Positions 10,197-22,758 of a DNA stretch of 64,000 nt are shown piece after piece. The first letter of the stretch is position 1. Every line of letters begins with the position of its first letter. A program made the translations under genes and the position numbers. The stretch is taken from the NCBI GenBank assembly GCA_026018925.1, contig JAKSZU010000009.1, forward strand, positions 68,436,949 to 68,500,948. The letters run 5' to 3'. The notes beneath the pieces are model-generated. The model ran no database searches. It saw only the letters and a list, made by a program, of their open reading frames with translations, and was not told the origin of the DNA. Source of the DNA: Tupaia tana. Its lineage: Eukaryota; Chordata; Mammalia; Scandentia; Tupaiidae.

Positions 10197-10795
10197 CAAA
10201 AAACTAAAAATTCTCTTACAATAAAATCCTTGGTATTTATCAAAATTAATTGAAAACTTATGTGCATACAAATACTTTCACTCAGATGTTTATAGCAGCT
10301 TTATTCATAGTTGGCAAAACTTGGAAGCAACCAAGATGACTTGCCAAGAGTGAATGAATAAACTGCAACATATCCAGAAAGTGAAATATTATTCTGTGCT
10401 AAGAAAAAATGAGCCGTCAAGACATAAAAAGATATAAAGAAATGTAAATATATATTACTACATAAAAGAAGCTTAAAAAACTACATACTGTATGATTCCA
10501 ACTATATAACATGCTGGGAAATGGGAAACTATACCATACCATTAATATAATGGTGGATACATGGCTTTATAAATCTGTAGATATACAACACCAAGGTTGA
10601 TGCCCAATATTAAGTAGGGACTTTGAGTGATAATGTGTCTGTGTAAGTTCATCAGTTGTGACTAATGTACCCCTCTGGTGAGGGATATCAATATGTGTAG
10701 GGACAAGAATTATTTGAAAAATCTCTGCACTTACACTAAATTTTCTGCAAACAAAAACTTCTCTAAAAAATAAAATCTATTTATAAATAAAAGAA
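10197..10795 (+). mobile_element. Old L1 ORF2 end and 3' UTR
   Basis: Contains the familiar L1 ORF2 C-terminal segment (tttatagcagctttattcatag...caaaacttggaagcaacc) and then an L1M-type 3' UTR ending in an A-rich tail. It is the continuation of 9310-9397. Confidence 0.75.
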
Positions 10796-10929
10796 AAATA
10801 AAATTACATCTAAAGTTTACAAATAAAATGTACAAAAGCTGAAATTAAGAACTAAATCAATGGGTTTAATAGCAACTCATACACACTGAAGGGAATGTTA
10901 GTAAATTGAAAGGTATGTTAAAAGAGAAT

Positions 10930-12000
10930 ACAGAAACTAATGCACAAAGATAGACTCCCTATTATCTGTTGTCCCCCAAGAATCCCATACCCTTAAGTGG
11001 CTATGCCACATGAGACCTGAGGTCACCGTGACTGACACTACCAACCCTGTTCTCTTGTGCCGTCTTGAATGGAAACTTAGACCCCACTCAGAGACTGAGG
11101 AAGATTGCCTGCTACTCCATGCCTTCCACCCGTTTACCTCCCATAGCTGCAGTTTCCAGCAACCATGCCCCTCCAGGACTTTCCCATGTGCTTTGAGCAC
11201 TAGCCCAGTGCCTGAGCTTGCTGGTCCAGAAGCTGCCACAGTGGCCACTGCTGGTGACTCTGCTCTCACTACTGGTGCACCTTTGTGCACCAGGCCCTTT
11301 TTTGGACTTACTGCCAGCTAGCTGTCACCTCCTAACAAAAGGGATCTCTGTATCCTCAGGGGACCTGGGGATACTGTTCCACCCAAAGCTTGAGGTTACT
11401 GGACTCAAGCACTGCGACTGACAACAGTTTCATTCACATAACAGGTGGGACCTGTGCATACCTTAGAGCCACTGGTTAGGGCACTGCTACCACCACCACC
11501 ACCACCATTGACAATCTTACATTTTTACCTGTGAATCAGTGAGATATTTGAGCTAAGTAGTTACTTTACCTAGAACCTGCAGACCCTAACTCCATACCTA
11601 CAGCCACTATTATTGCCAGCAATCCTATCCAAATCCAACCAGTCAGCAAAATCTCCATACACCATGCACACTCCACACAAGACCTGGGTTTACTGACCTG
11701 GGAACCACCACTGCAACTACGAAGAGTCACCTCCTTAACCAGTGAGGACTCTGCTGTATTCCTCATCTATGACCTAAGAATGTGGTTCCCCTGAACCTGG
11801 TTCTGCCAGTACTGTTGGTATCCCTTCTCCCTCCACCAGTGGGGTCTCCACACATTGCATACTCCACACATAAGACCTGAGGACAACAGCTCCTTTGGTA
11901 CTCCCCATCATGAGCAGAGCCACCCCATTGCTTTCACAATCACAGTATAAGATACTGAGACACTTAGAGACAATGCTGACATTGATTAGAATCAAAGAAA
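10930..12000 (+). mobile_element. Probable L1 5' UTR (old)
   Basis: A GC-richer island with repeated 'actgctg', 'ccaccaccacc' and 'gacctg' phrases and several short open frames on both strands. Its position just ahead of ORF1-like sequence (12240 onward) on the same strand suggests the 5' UTR of the L1 below. The identification rests on position and composition only. The CCA-repeat lies at 11490-11507. Confidence 0.4.
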
Positions 12001-12671
12001 TAATATAGAGATTAAACTAACATGGCCATCCAGAATTAAAACCTCAAACACCTTAATTAAAAAATATTGTAGGACATATCTACATAAAAGTGTTTGCTTA
12101 CAAAATCTACACTATAAAATTGGAAGAGGCAACTGGTCTACCAGGTGCACATATATCCATGTAAGGACACAAAAACATAAAAATAAAAAAGAAACTTGAT
12201 TCCTTCGAAGAAATACAGTAAGTTTTTCAGTAACAGACTACTGACAAAAGGAATTTAATAACATGTGTGAAGAGGAATTCAAGATACTGATCCTAAGAAA
12301 AAATTAAAAATACAAGATAATACAAATTTTGAAAATTCAACAAAATCAGGAACAAAATTCATGATATGAATAAGAAATTAAACCAAGAGATACATTTTTA
12401 TAAAAAAGAACCAAACTGTGATCTTTGAATGGAAGAATTTAAAATGAAATAAAAATAATATAATGGAGACCTTACACTACAAACTAGATCAAGCAAAAGA
12501 ATTTTGGAACTTGAAGCCAAATCTTAGAAATAACCTAGTCAAATAAAAAAAAAGAAAGAAAGAGAATTTAAAAATGACACAAATTTATGGGACATAATTA
12601 AACAAAAAATACATGCATTATAAAACTTACAGAAAGAAGAGTTGGAAAAGGGCTTAGAAAATCTATGTGAT

Positions 12672-12950
12672 GGGACCAGCAGTTGGCGTAATGACTATGT
12701 TGCTGGACTCCCATGTAGTCGACCGCGGTTCGAGTTCCAGACCCGATGGCTTAAAACTCATGCCAGGTGCGTGTGTGTGCGTGCCCAAGATCCCCAGAGG
12801 AGAATGGAGGAGATGGGATTGCACCGTGGCCATCCCCCCGGGGGGTAATTTCTAATTTTCTGTCTCTCTGTCTCTCACTGTCTTTCTGGTGAGCGCATGC
12901 GCCCTATAGCAAAAACCTCTCCAAAAAAAAAAAAAAAGAAAAAAGAAAAA
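12672..12950 (+). mobile_element. Long-type tRNA SINE in L1 ORF1
   Basis: Head GGGACCAGCAGTTGGCG. Perfect 15-bp TSD gaaaatctatgtgat at 12657-12671 and 12951-12965. Confidence 0.94.
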
Positions 12951-13227
12951 GAAAATCTATGTGATGAAATAGATGAAAAAATAAATCTTGGGAAAGACTT
13001 AGATATCCAGATTCAAGAAGCTCAAAGTTTCTCTAACAGATACAAACAAAAAATAGCCTTTCTGAGGTACATTATAGTAAAAGACAAGAGAATTAGGAAA
13101 ACAGCAAGAAAGAAGTATCAGGTCCCATGTAAGGAAATTATCACTAGATTAACAGCAGATGTCCCAGCATAAAGCTTATGAGTCAGTAAAGAATGAGATG
13201 ATATATTTAAAATATATATATAAATAT

Positions 13228-13282
<55 letters not shown>

Positions 13283-13440
13283 CCTGCTAGTCTAAATTTC
13301 ATACCTTGCAAAGTTGTCCTATAGAAATGAAGAAGAAATAAATTCTTTCCCAGATAAGCAAAAACTGAGAGAATTGATCACTACTAGACCAGCTTTCCAA
13401 GAAATACTCAAGGGAGTCCCATATCTGGAAATGAAAGGAT
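12950..13440 (+). pseudogene. L1 ORF1 C-terminal relic
   Basis: The frame at 12951-13169 encodes a residue run ending KEIITRLTADVPA, typical of the ORF1 RRM/CTD region, and then stops. The rest of the C-terminus follows after a (TA)n expansion at 13205-13278 that has split the ORF. Confidence 0.6.
13205..13278. repeat. (TA)n microsatellite
   Basis: Nearly pure TA for about 70 bp, within the L1 ORF1 relic; short CA interruptions at its left end. Confidence 0.95.
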
Positions 13441-13803
13441 AGTAACTACCATTATGAGAGCTGCAAAAATATCAAACTCATTAGTAGAGCAGGTATGCAA
13501 AGGGGAAAGAGAAAAAAGCCAACCTTACCTCTACAGAAAACTGCCAAACCACAAAAGATAAACAATAAGAGAAGAAAGTAACAAAAGAAGTACAAAACTA
13601 TTAGAAAACAATCAATAAAATAGCAGGAGTAACTCCACACTTATCGATACTAACATCAAGGGTAAAAAGATTAAACACCCAATCAAAAAATGTGGACTTT
13701 CCAAATGGACAAAAACATAAGATTTAACTCCATGCTGCCTATGAGAAACTGATCTCGTTGATAAAAACTCACATAGAATGAAAGTGAAAAGATGAAAGTG
13801 ATA

Positions 13804-14074
13804 GGGACCAGCAGTTAGCGTAATGGCTATGTCGCTGGACTCCCACGTAGTCAACCGCTGTTCGAGTCCCAGACCCGGTGGCTTAAACTCACGCCGGGCG
13901 CGTGTGCGTGCGTGCCCAAGATCCCGAGAGGAGAATGGAGGAGAAGGGATTGTGGTGTGGCCATCCCCCCTGGGGGGTGATTTCTTGCTTTCTGTCTCTC
14001 TGTCTTTCTCTGTCTGTCTGGCAAGTGCACATGCCCTATAGCAAAAACCTCTCCAAAAAAAGACAAAAGAAAAC
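13804..14074 (+). mobile_element. Long-type tRNA SINE in L1
   Basis: Young, complete copy of the GGGACCAGCAGTTAGCG subtype. TSD aaagatgaaagtgata (left, ending 13803) and aaagatgaaagagata (14075-14090), one mismatch. Confidence 0.93.
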
Positions 14075-14471
14075 AAAGATGAAAGAGATAGTCAATGCCA
14101 ATGAAAGCCAAAAGTGAGTGCGAATAGCTATAATTATATCAAATAAAAGAGAATTTTATTTAAAAATTGTAAAAAGAAACAAAGTCACCATTTAATGATA
14201 AAAGAATCAATTCAGCAAAAATATAAAACAAATATAAATATATATGCACCCAACACTGGAGCACCCCAATATATAAAGAATATATAACTAGACCAAAAGA
14301 GATAGACTTCAATATAATAGTAGTTGGAAACTTTAATACCCCATTCTCACAACTGAATAGATCATATAGACAGAAAATCAACATAGAAACATTGAATTTG
14401 AACTTCACTATAGAACAAATGGACCTAAGTGACATTTATTGAACATTTTATCCAGTAGCAAAATTTTTATT

Positions 14472-14663
14472 TTTTTTTAGAATTATTGTACTTATTGTTA
14501 TTATCATTATTATTTTTTAAAATTTGCTATAGGGCATATGTGCTCCCCAGAGAGAGAAGGAGAAAGGGGGAAAGTGAAAAAGTAACCAGCCAGGTCCATG
14601 ACTCAAACTGCGGTTGGCGATGTAGAAGTCCAGCACCGTAACCACCATACCACCTGCTGGCCC
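14472..14663 (-). mobile_element. Intermediate SINE (no body, long-type end)
   Basis: Has TTGCTATAGGGCATATGTGCTC, the long-type 3' module, but goes straight from the GA-rich block to the tRNA-like head with no GCGTGCCCAAGATC body. Head on the minus strand: GGGCCAGCAGGTGGTATGG. Confidence 0.8.
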
Positions 14664-14817
14664 ACAAAATATTACATTCTTTCCTCAGCATATAGAACAT
14701 TCTTTAAGATAAAACATGTGTTAGGACACAAAGCAAGTCTTAAAAATGTAGAAAAATAGAAATCATGCTGAGTACCTTTTCAGATTACAATGGAATAAAA
14801 CTAGAAATAAGTAACAA

Positions 14818-14992
14818 TGGGACCAGTGGATGACATGGTGGTTAAGGTGTTGTACACTCCCACATGGCTGACTATAGTTTGAGTCCCAGACCTGGTGACT
14901 TGCTTTCTCAATTTCTCTCTCTCTCTCTGGTCAAATTAAAAATAAGTGCATGAATAAATAAAGTTAAAAAAAAAAGCTTTGTTTTTTAAAAA
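14818..14992 (+). mobile_element. Short-type tRNA SINE in L1
   Basis: Head GGGACCAGTGGATGACATGG. TSD agaaataagtaacaa (14803-14817) and agaaataactaacaa (14993-15007), one mismatch. Confidence 0.9.
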
Positions 14993-15499
14993 AGAAATAA
15001 CTAACAAGAAAGATGTTGGAAACTACAAAAATGAATGAAAAAATATATATATATTATGCTGCCTAACAAACTGTGAATCAATGAAAAAACTTTAAGAAGA
15101 AACTAAAAAAAGTTCTTGAAACAGATAAAAATGACAATACAACACACCAAAACCTATGGGATAAAGCAAAATTTGTAATAAGAAATAGCATTATAGCAAT
15201 ATGTGCCTATATTAAATAATAGAAAAATTTCAAATAAACAACCTAATTATGTACTTCAATGAACAAGAAAAGCAAAACCAAGCTAAACTTAAAATTAGTA
15301 AAAGGAAAGAAGAAGAAAAATCAGAGCAGAAATAAATAAAATTGAAACAAAAATAACAATACGAAAGGTCAATAAGACACAAAGTTGGTTTTTGAAAGTA
15401 TAAACAAAATTGACAAACCATTAGCTAGACCAACAAAAAGAGAAAAGATTTAAATAAATAAGATCAAAAAAAGAAAGGAAACATTACAACTGATACCAC

Positions 15500-16430
15500 A
15501 GAAATGCAAAAGATCCAGGGAGACTATTATAAGATACTATCCACCAATAAATAAATTTAAAAATAAAAGATAAAGTGGATAAATTTCTAGACACATAAAT
15601 TCTACCAAGATTAGTCCAAGAAGAAAGAGAACACTGAACAGACCAATAACCATTAATGAGATAAAATCACTAATAAAAATCTCCCCAAACAGAAAAGTCT
15701 AGGATACGGCTTCACTGCCAAATTCTATTATACTTATAAGAAGAAATAACACCAATTCTTCTCAAGCTATTCCCAAAAATTCAACTCTAGGGAATCCTCC
15801 AAAAAGGATTTTACAAGACCAGGATTAACCCAATGCCCAAACAAGGCAAGCACAAAACAATAAAAAGGAAAACTACAGAGCAATATCCTTGATGAAAACA
15901 TAAATGCAAAAATCTTCAAGACAGTATTACCAAACTGAATTAAGCAGCACATCAAAAGGATTATACACCATGATCAGGTAAGACTCATTCCATAGAAGCA
16001 AGAATGATTTAATATATGCAAATCAATAAACATGATAAAACCACATCAATAGTATAAAGGACAAAAAACAAATAATCATCTCAGTAGCATTTGAAAACTA
16101 CAACATTTCTTTATGATAAAATCTATCAGCAAATTAGAAATAGAAGGAATATACCTCATTCCAGCAAAGGCCATTTATGACAGACTCACAGCTAACATTA
16201 TACTGAATAGGAAAAGTTCAAAATTTTATCTCTAAGAACTGTAGAAAGACTAGGATGCACAATTTCACCATCTTTATTCAATGTAGTACTGTAAGTCCTG
16301 GCCAGAGCAATTAGGCAAAAGAAAGAAATAAAAGTCATCCTAAGTGGAAAGGAGGAAATAAAATGAGCAACTTGTGCAGATGGCATGATTTTATATACGG
16401 AAACCCCTTAATATTCTACCAAAAAAAATT
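15500..16430 (+). pseudogene. L1 ORF2 reverse-transcriptase relic
   Basis: The DNA follows the L1 RT core: 'cctcattccagcaaaggccatttatgacag' near 16150, then 'caccatctttattcaatgtagtact' near 16266, then the active-site segment at 16376-16384. The family motif FADD should read gcagatgacatg; here it is gcagatggcatg, so the second aspartate has become glycine. Together with many stops this rules out activity. Confidence 0.7.
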
Positions 16431-16509
16431 TCTTAGAATGGAAAAACAAATTTAGTAAAGTTTCTGGATACATACAAAATCAACACACAAAATTCAGTTG
16501 CATTTTTTT

Positions 16510-16772
16510 GCTCAACTTCCATGATAACAACTGGTAGTGTACCAGACTGTGGAGCTGGAAATCATAGCCAATCACAGTTTTTAGTCCCCAGCCTGGTTAT
16601 CCTAAAAGTATGCTAACCACATGGGTGCATGCCCAGGAGTCTGGAAGAATGGATGAAGGCACTAAGATGTGACTGAACTCTGTGGAAAGTCTATCTCTCT
16701 CTTTTTCTCATGTGTGTACACATATGTGTTCTAATGTGGATGAATAAAAATATCATTTTTAAACACCAGTAA
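16510..16772 (+). mobile_element. Divergent tRNA-like SINE (third family)
   Basis: tRNA-like opening 'actggtagtgtaccagactgtgg', a CT-rich block and a tail after 'ctaatgtggatgaataaaaat'. Flanked by L1 RT-domain sequence that resumes at 16773. Confidence 0.45.
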
Positions 16773-17776
16773 CAAACTAAAAAAGAAATCAAGAAAGCAT
16801 ACCTACTTACATAGTTACAACAAAAACATAACTAGGAGTAAATTTAGCTAAGGAGGTGAAATATCCCTTCAATGAAAACTATAAAACACCAATGAAAGAA
16901 ATAGAGACATAATAAAATGAAAACATCTGATGTTCATGGATTGGAAGAATTAATATTGTCACTATGTCTATACTATCCAAATTCAATGTAGTCCCTTTGA
17001 AAGTACCAATAACATTTTTTTACAAAAATATAACAATCAAAATTTGTATGGGATCACAAAAGACCCTGAACATTCAAAGCAATCCTGTGCAAAAAGAACA
17101 AAGCTGGAAGCATCACACTCCATGACTTCCAAATATAGTACAAAGGTATTGTAACGATATACCATAAAGACAGACACACAGACCAATAGTATAGTATAAA
17201 GAAATCAGAAATAGATCTGCATACATACAGCCAATAGATTTTTGACAATGGTGCCAAGAACATCCATTGGGAAAAAAATAGTCTCTTCAATAAATGGTAC
17301 CAGGAAAATTGGATATCCATTTGCAAAAGAATAAATCTAGACTCCGATGTCTCACTATATACAGAAACAACTAAAAACAAAGACTTAAATGAAAAAAAAT
17401 ATGTTCAAAACAACTAATCATTAGAGAAATGAAAATCAGAAATACAATGAAAATATCTAACCCCAGTAAGAATAAATATTATTAAAAAATTACAAATGTT
17501 GGTGTAGATATGAAAAAAGAGAAACTGTTTTATACTGTTGGTGGGAATGAAAACTAGTACTGCCATTATCGAAAACAGTATAGATGTTCCTAAAAAAAAT
17601 TAACATTAGAACTGACATATGATCCAGCACTTCCACTTCTGAGCGTATATCTGAAGAAACAAAAATTAGTGTTGTAGAGGTATCTGCACTCCAATGTTAA
17701 TTGAAGTACTATTTACAATAGGCAAGATATGGATTCAATTTAAATGTCTATTAATAGACGACTAGATAGAGAAATG

Positions 17777-17779
<3 letters not shown>

Positions 17780-17830
<51 letters not shown>

Positions 17831-17845
17831 TATACACATACATAC
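17780..17845. repeat. (TA)n followed by (CA)-rich tract
   Basis: Pure TATA for about 44 bp, then tacacacacatatacacatacatac. It coincides with the end of recognisable L1 sequence, where L1 ORF2 normally reads 'ggtatatatacacaatgg'. Confidence 0.92.
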
Positions 17846-17862
17846 AAAGGAGAGGGAAAGCT

Positions 17863-18855
17863 TTAGACTATTACTTTTCACGGAATCAAGTATCTGTCAT
17901 CACAGGGAGTGATGCAGAAGCCAGTGCCCAGTTGACCTTCTCTTCGCCATCTGGTGAAGACCATCATTCAATACCAGCCAAGATATCATCCATCAGTCAT
18001 CAAGTCGAGATAACACTTTTGATTTGTGACTTTATACAAATCCCATCTAATTCACTTCTGTATGAACAATTTCTCTTCCCAAATACCACAACTGTAGGAA
18101 TGATAAGAAAGGGAAATTTCATTAAAGGAAAATCCCTGCACCTTTCTAAGTTCAGGCCAAAATTATCTAGAGATCCTCCAATAGACAGGATATTTGTTTA
18201 ATCTATCACCCCTGTGTCCTTGAATTCCATAACAGTAATGAATGAGTAAATATTAATACCTATTAACTGTACATTAACAGTCTAAACAATTTTAAGTTGC
18301 CTATTTCTTGAAGAAAATATTATCTGTACAGTTGACTATCATTGTAGCACCCCTCTGTAGCATATTTCTCACTAGAAGTAGCAAACAGAAAAAAATAATA
18401 GATGATATATAATAATCATGGTATCTTCAAAAATGATTTTTAGCTCTCCCAGCAGGAGCTCCCTGCTTCTGCTGCTTATTCTCATTCTACTATACTGCAA
18501 AATCATTAACTAATGGTTCTTTACTGCTCAGGGCTATTCAGGTATGTAGAATTGAAGACTTTTCTATGATGCCTTTGCTCTTTGGAGAGAGAAAAAGAAT
18601 CTTTTGAGTCATGGTGTCATTGGATCTTTTATTAATAGCCCCACAATTCCCACAAGTGCATTTCCTTTGTGATTCTGTTTGCTACAGACTCAGACTAGAT
18701 TGAGAACTCTGGTGTGTGTTATTTTCTTCTTTGGTTTCTTCTCTATTGAGAGGAGGGAAAAAATTAAATTTTTATTAGCAGAGTATGTGGAATGAGTATG
18801 ATTTTTTTCCTCTAAAATGCATTGGGTTCTGCCTGTAATTACACATGTATTTCCC
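17863..18855. other. Unique sequence
   Basis: An 89-codon frame at 17932-18201 (plus) has no recognisable domain, and I do not call it a gene. No repeats are seen. Confidence 0.35.
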
Positions 18856-18856
18856 T

Positions 18857-18859
18857 CAT

Positions 18860-18890
<31 letters not shown>

Positions 18891-18914
18891 TTTCTTCCTT
18901 TCTTTCTTTCTTTT
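18857..18914. repeat. (ATTT)n / (CTTT)n microsatellite
   Basis: About eight ATTT units followed by cttcctttctttctttctttt. Confidence 0.93.
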
Positions 18915-19153
18915 TCAGTTAATTTTGGCCTCCTCTATATTCTCCCACAAAAAAACAAAATTGAGTGCCTGTGCAATCTTAAAAAACACCAAAGTTAATA
19001 AATTTATATAAATAAATAATTTAATTTATGTTCATTTAAATACTAATAATTGCCTCTGGAACTTCATTATTCATACCAGTTAATTACACTTGAAGGTATG
19101 GTTAACTTCATATATGAAGACATTTCAGATGCATCATTTATGAATATGACTGT

Positions 19154-19408
19154 AGGGGACTAGCCTCATAGACTAGTGTTAAGGGACTTGGATCTCACTT
19201 GACTGACCACAGTTCAAGTTCTGACTCCAACAGCTTGAAAACACTGGGCATTTGTGCATGTGTACCCAAAATCCCAATAGAATAGACAAATTGAGAAGGA
19301 ACTGCAGCTTAACCAAGACCCATGGAGGGGAGGTGTTTCTTTTCCTTTTTCCCTTTCTCTGTCTCTCTCTGGCAAGCACGTACACTCTGTGGCAGGAAAA
19401 AAAAAAGT
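19154..19408 (+). mobile_element. Long-type SINE, old copy
   Basis: Head GGGGACTAGCCTCATAGACTAG, diverged body (gtgcatgtgtacccaaaatccc), palindrome lost, tail gcacgtacactctgtggcagg + A run. Confidence 0.72.
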
Positions 19409-19411
19409 GTA

Positions 19412-21685
19412 TTTTCTCCAATAATCTGCAAGTTTATGTGTACAATCATAATACCATCAATGTTTTTTTCAGTTGTGAATTTCAAAACAGATAGTTATGG
19501 GAATATTGCTAACATTTTCTGTTGGAATAATGCCCATACACTAGTGAGTATACAGTCTTCACCAGTACACATATGCATACTCCCACAGCTCTTTATAGAG
19601 GGGTGGAGAACTTGACCCCTGACGGGTAGGGAATTGATGCATGAGCTCATTTGTAAGTCAACTGAATTAAAATCTCAGTATAGAAGAAAACTCTTAGGAC
19701 AAGAAGGAATCAGAGTTGGCCTTGTTGGCAACTGTAGTCACAACAACTGTACTGCATTATTTCTTTCATTTTTGGGATACCATCAGGGACTATCATCTGC
19801 ATAATGAATTTTATCCCAGAAGTCTATGAGGGCTTCCAGAAATCTTTGAACCTCCATTAATTGCTTACATTTTTCAGAGGAGGAACACAATGTTTGGCTG
19901 GGAAAGGTTCAATCGATTTAAACGATTCTCAAAGGCATATGTGACCTAAAAACAGTAAAGAACCATTGTATTAGGAGAGGCAAGACATACCGTAAAACTA
20001 TTGAGGTAAAAAAAAAAATGCCCAAGGAAATAAATCTGGTGTGTATATGTGAGTGTAATTTGAAAAGGTGGGGACCCTAGGGAAGCTAACCTGCAAGAAG
20101 TTTGAGCTTGAGAAAGTTTCAGGTATCTGTTTAAGGAGAAGCCCTGCGTTTCTTCACTTTCAAAACATCCTGTTTGACCTAGTGATGATATATTTGTCCC
20201 AAACTGTATGATTTGTATAAAACATTCTTGATTCAATCCCATTATCATTCTCTTGCTCACATTTGATGGCTAGTTGGGCTCACCTTGAGGACTGATTCCT
20301 TCTAAAATCCATTTGCACTGCTAATGTAGCTTGGAAAACTTTGATCTTTCAATTTAGCAAATAGGTATGTTGGTGAAATACCTAATAAAGATTGACAAAA
20401 TGGCAAATGTGATGTATTTATATTTAATTCAACTTATTTAGAAATATATTTAGCTCTTTCTTTACATGACCCTGATGTGAGATGCGTTGACAACTATTAG
20501 TGTGTAATTGTATCAATCAGCTACTTCAGTTCCAACTATTTTGCAATGCAAAGTGGCCATTAATCAAAATCTTAACTACATAGCACACATTTATTTTGGT
20601 TATGTCTGGAGAGTTATTTCTTCCAAATATTAACGCTTTGATGAAATGTGACTTAAAACAAATAACTGAGCCGTGACAAATCTACTTTTCTATTTCCTAT
20701 ACACCAAATAGCAATGCCCTTTGGCATGTGTTTGTAAGTATGTACTTTATTTCCTCTCAAGCAATGGTATTAAATTATACAAAACATCTACTTACCAAAA
20801 AATTAATCTAGTCTTAAAGCGTTTGACAAAGGTTCACAGGCATTAAAGAAATGGTTATTTTAGATGATGGGTCCAAATTTTGAAAATGAGCTAGATTTTG
20901 CAATGATTCTTATATTGTGTATTACTATGAAATTAATCAAGTTTATGTCTCTTGTCACTACTCAGCTATAATAAATGACAGGCTTTTATGATGCCAAATC
21001 ATCCAAGAAATTATTTGCTATAAGCCTTGTCAGAAATTTGCTGACATTAGATATGTTCTTGACTATAGTGCAGATATGGAATTCTAGCTTTGTGTCATAT
21101 ATGCATGAACTCTTCTTGTAGGCTATTTTTGCTCTCTGGAGCCTTTAAAAGTTCAGAAGTAATCAGATCACCTATCAGGTTACTATCTGTCACAATAATT
21201 TCTTGAATTCTCATACATAGGAAATCATGCTCAATATTAATATGACATTTGAACCAGTGACTGGTAGTCCCAACACAGCTTTTTCACATACTAAGTCAAA
21301 TAAAATCTTGAAATGCCTCTGGGTAACTTTTACTTCTTGTGTGACTATTTAGGGGAAACCACTGAACTATTTGAAAATTATTTTCTCCATTGCAGATGAC
21401 ATATTTTAATCCATTACCCATTAAAAACAGACCATATAACTGTTTTTTGACTGTGTAAATGGAGTCCCAAACTGCTATTCCTATTTTATTTTTCCCTCAG
21501 TTTTACTGAAATCGATTACTTGACAAATAAAATTACATATATTAACAAAAAATAAAAGTTCTAGTGATAGCTCTTAGGTGGAATGCCAACAGAACTAGGT
21601 AAAACTAACTTAAGGAAGAATGAGTTATCTCTTTTCGGTTTCCATTAGAGACTATAGTGTGAAGCTATAGTGGGAATCAGAACAG
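19412..21685. other. SINE-free, repeat-poor island
   Basis: About 2.3 kb with no SINE, L1 or microsatellite that I can recognise, in a window where SINEs average one per kilobase. It is A/T-rich with several ATTA/TAAT and CAATTA-like words (20400-21200). No ORF above 104 codons, and none recognisable. A conserved non-coding element is possible but not shown. Confidence 0.4.
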
Positions 21686-21689
21686 AGAA

Positions 21690-21934
21690 GGTTTTTTGTT
21701 TGTTGTTTGCTTTTTCCCCCAGAGAGAGACAGTGAGGGGGAAAATGAGAAATCATCCTCCAAAGGGGGTGACAATTCCACAATCCCTTCTCCTTCATTCT
21801 CTTCTTAGAATTCTGGGTATGCATGCAGACACGTGTGCCCAGAGTGATTTTCAAATTCCCCGACTTGTGACTTGAGCTACTGCCACCATGTGAGAATACA
21901 GAACCTTAACCACTATGTAACCTACTGACCCCAA
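21690..21934 (-). mobile_element. Long-type SINE, old copy
   Basis: Retains aaatcatcctccaaaggggg (palindrome relic), ttcattctcttcttag and a decayed head ending ggggtcagtaggttac on the minus strand. Confidence 0.75.
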
Positions 21935-21962
21935 GAGCACAGAGTTGTATAATTTACTTTTT

Positions 21963-22137
21963 CAAAAAAAAATTATTTATTAATTCCATTTATTATTACT
22001 ATTTTTTAAATTTGATCATAGAGAGACAGAAAGAGAGAGAAAGGGAAAGCAAGAACGCAAGCCGCCAGGTCTGGGACTTGAACCATTGTCGCCCATGTGG
22101 GAATCTAGTACCTTTAACCTCCATGCCACCTGCCAGC
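21963..22137 (-). mobile_element. Short-type SINE, old copy
   Basis: A/T-rich tail at the left, GA-rich block, then ccgccaggtctgggacttgaacc (B box region). Head ends GCTGGCAGGTGGCATGG on the minus strand. Confidence 0.78.
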
Positions 22138-22166
22138 TAGAGACAGCATTTTAAACACTGGGATAT

Positions 22167-22580
22167 GGGGTCAACAGGTGGTGTGGTGATTAAGGCACTG
22201 GATTCTCACATGGCTGACTAGGTTCAAGACCCAGACTCAGCAGTTTGAAAATCACAATAAATAAACAAATAAATGGTTTTTGTTTGTTTTTTGGAAAGGT
22301 TTTTGCTATAGGGCACGTGTGCTCGTCAGACAGAGAGAGACAGAGAGACAGAAAGCGAGAAATCACCCCCCAGGGGGGATGGCCATACCACAATCCCTTC
22401 TCCTCCGTTCTCCTCTCAGGATCTTGGGCATGCACGCACACGCACCCGGCGTGAGTTTTAAGCCACCGGGTCCGGAACACGAACCATGGTCGACTACGTG
22501 GGAGTCCAGCAACATAGCCATTAGGCTAACTGCTGGTCCCACAAATAAATGTTTTTTAAAAATCTTAAAAAAGAGAAACA
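22167..22580 (+). mobile_element. Short-type SINE split by a long SINE
   Basis: The 5' part (22167-22275) has head GGGGTCAACAGGTGGTGTGG and runs to aataaacaaataaat. The tail resumes at 22541. The interrupter duplicated acaaataaatg. Confidence 0.75.
22276..22540 (-). mobile_element. Long-type SINE nested in short SINE
   Basis: Complete, CpG-rich, 'taggctaactgctggtccc' head. TSD acaaataaatg at 22265-22275 and 22541-22551. Confidence 0.92.
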
Positions 22581-22758
22581 AACAAACATTAGGATTCATC
22601 ACTTAATTCACAGAGTACTTACACAGATATTTTTTTTTTCAGTGCGTATCTTGAATGGCTAGGGTGGAACACTACTTGATCAGAATGGAAGATAGTATGT
22701 TATTGAATGAGGTTCCTGCTAGACAGTGCTCTAGTCTGCAATTTTAGAATATACTCTG

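Larger units (their letters stand above)
12001..17862 (+). mobile_element. Degraded near-full-length L1
   Basis: ORF1 relics from about 12240 to 13440, ORF2 relics from about 13460 to 17770, then a (TA)n/(CA)n end. ORF1's C-terminal signature is visible at 13320-13420 (atgaagaagaaataaa...ctttccaagaaatact). ORF2 shows the endonuclease part near 13620-14760, RT near 15500-16400 and the C-terminal part at 17470-17770. Interrupted by SINEs at 12672, 13804, 14472, 14818 and about 16510. Every frame carries many stops. A plus-strand element, older than the SINEs. Confidence 0.8.

Noticed and set aside
17932-18201. 89-codon frame in unique sequence
   Set aside because: No recognisable domain, no splice or promoter context, and random frames of this length are expected in 64 kb.
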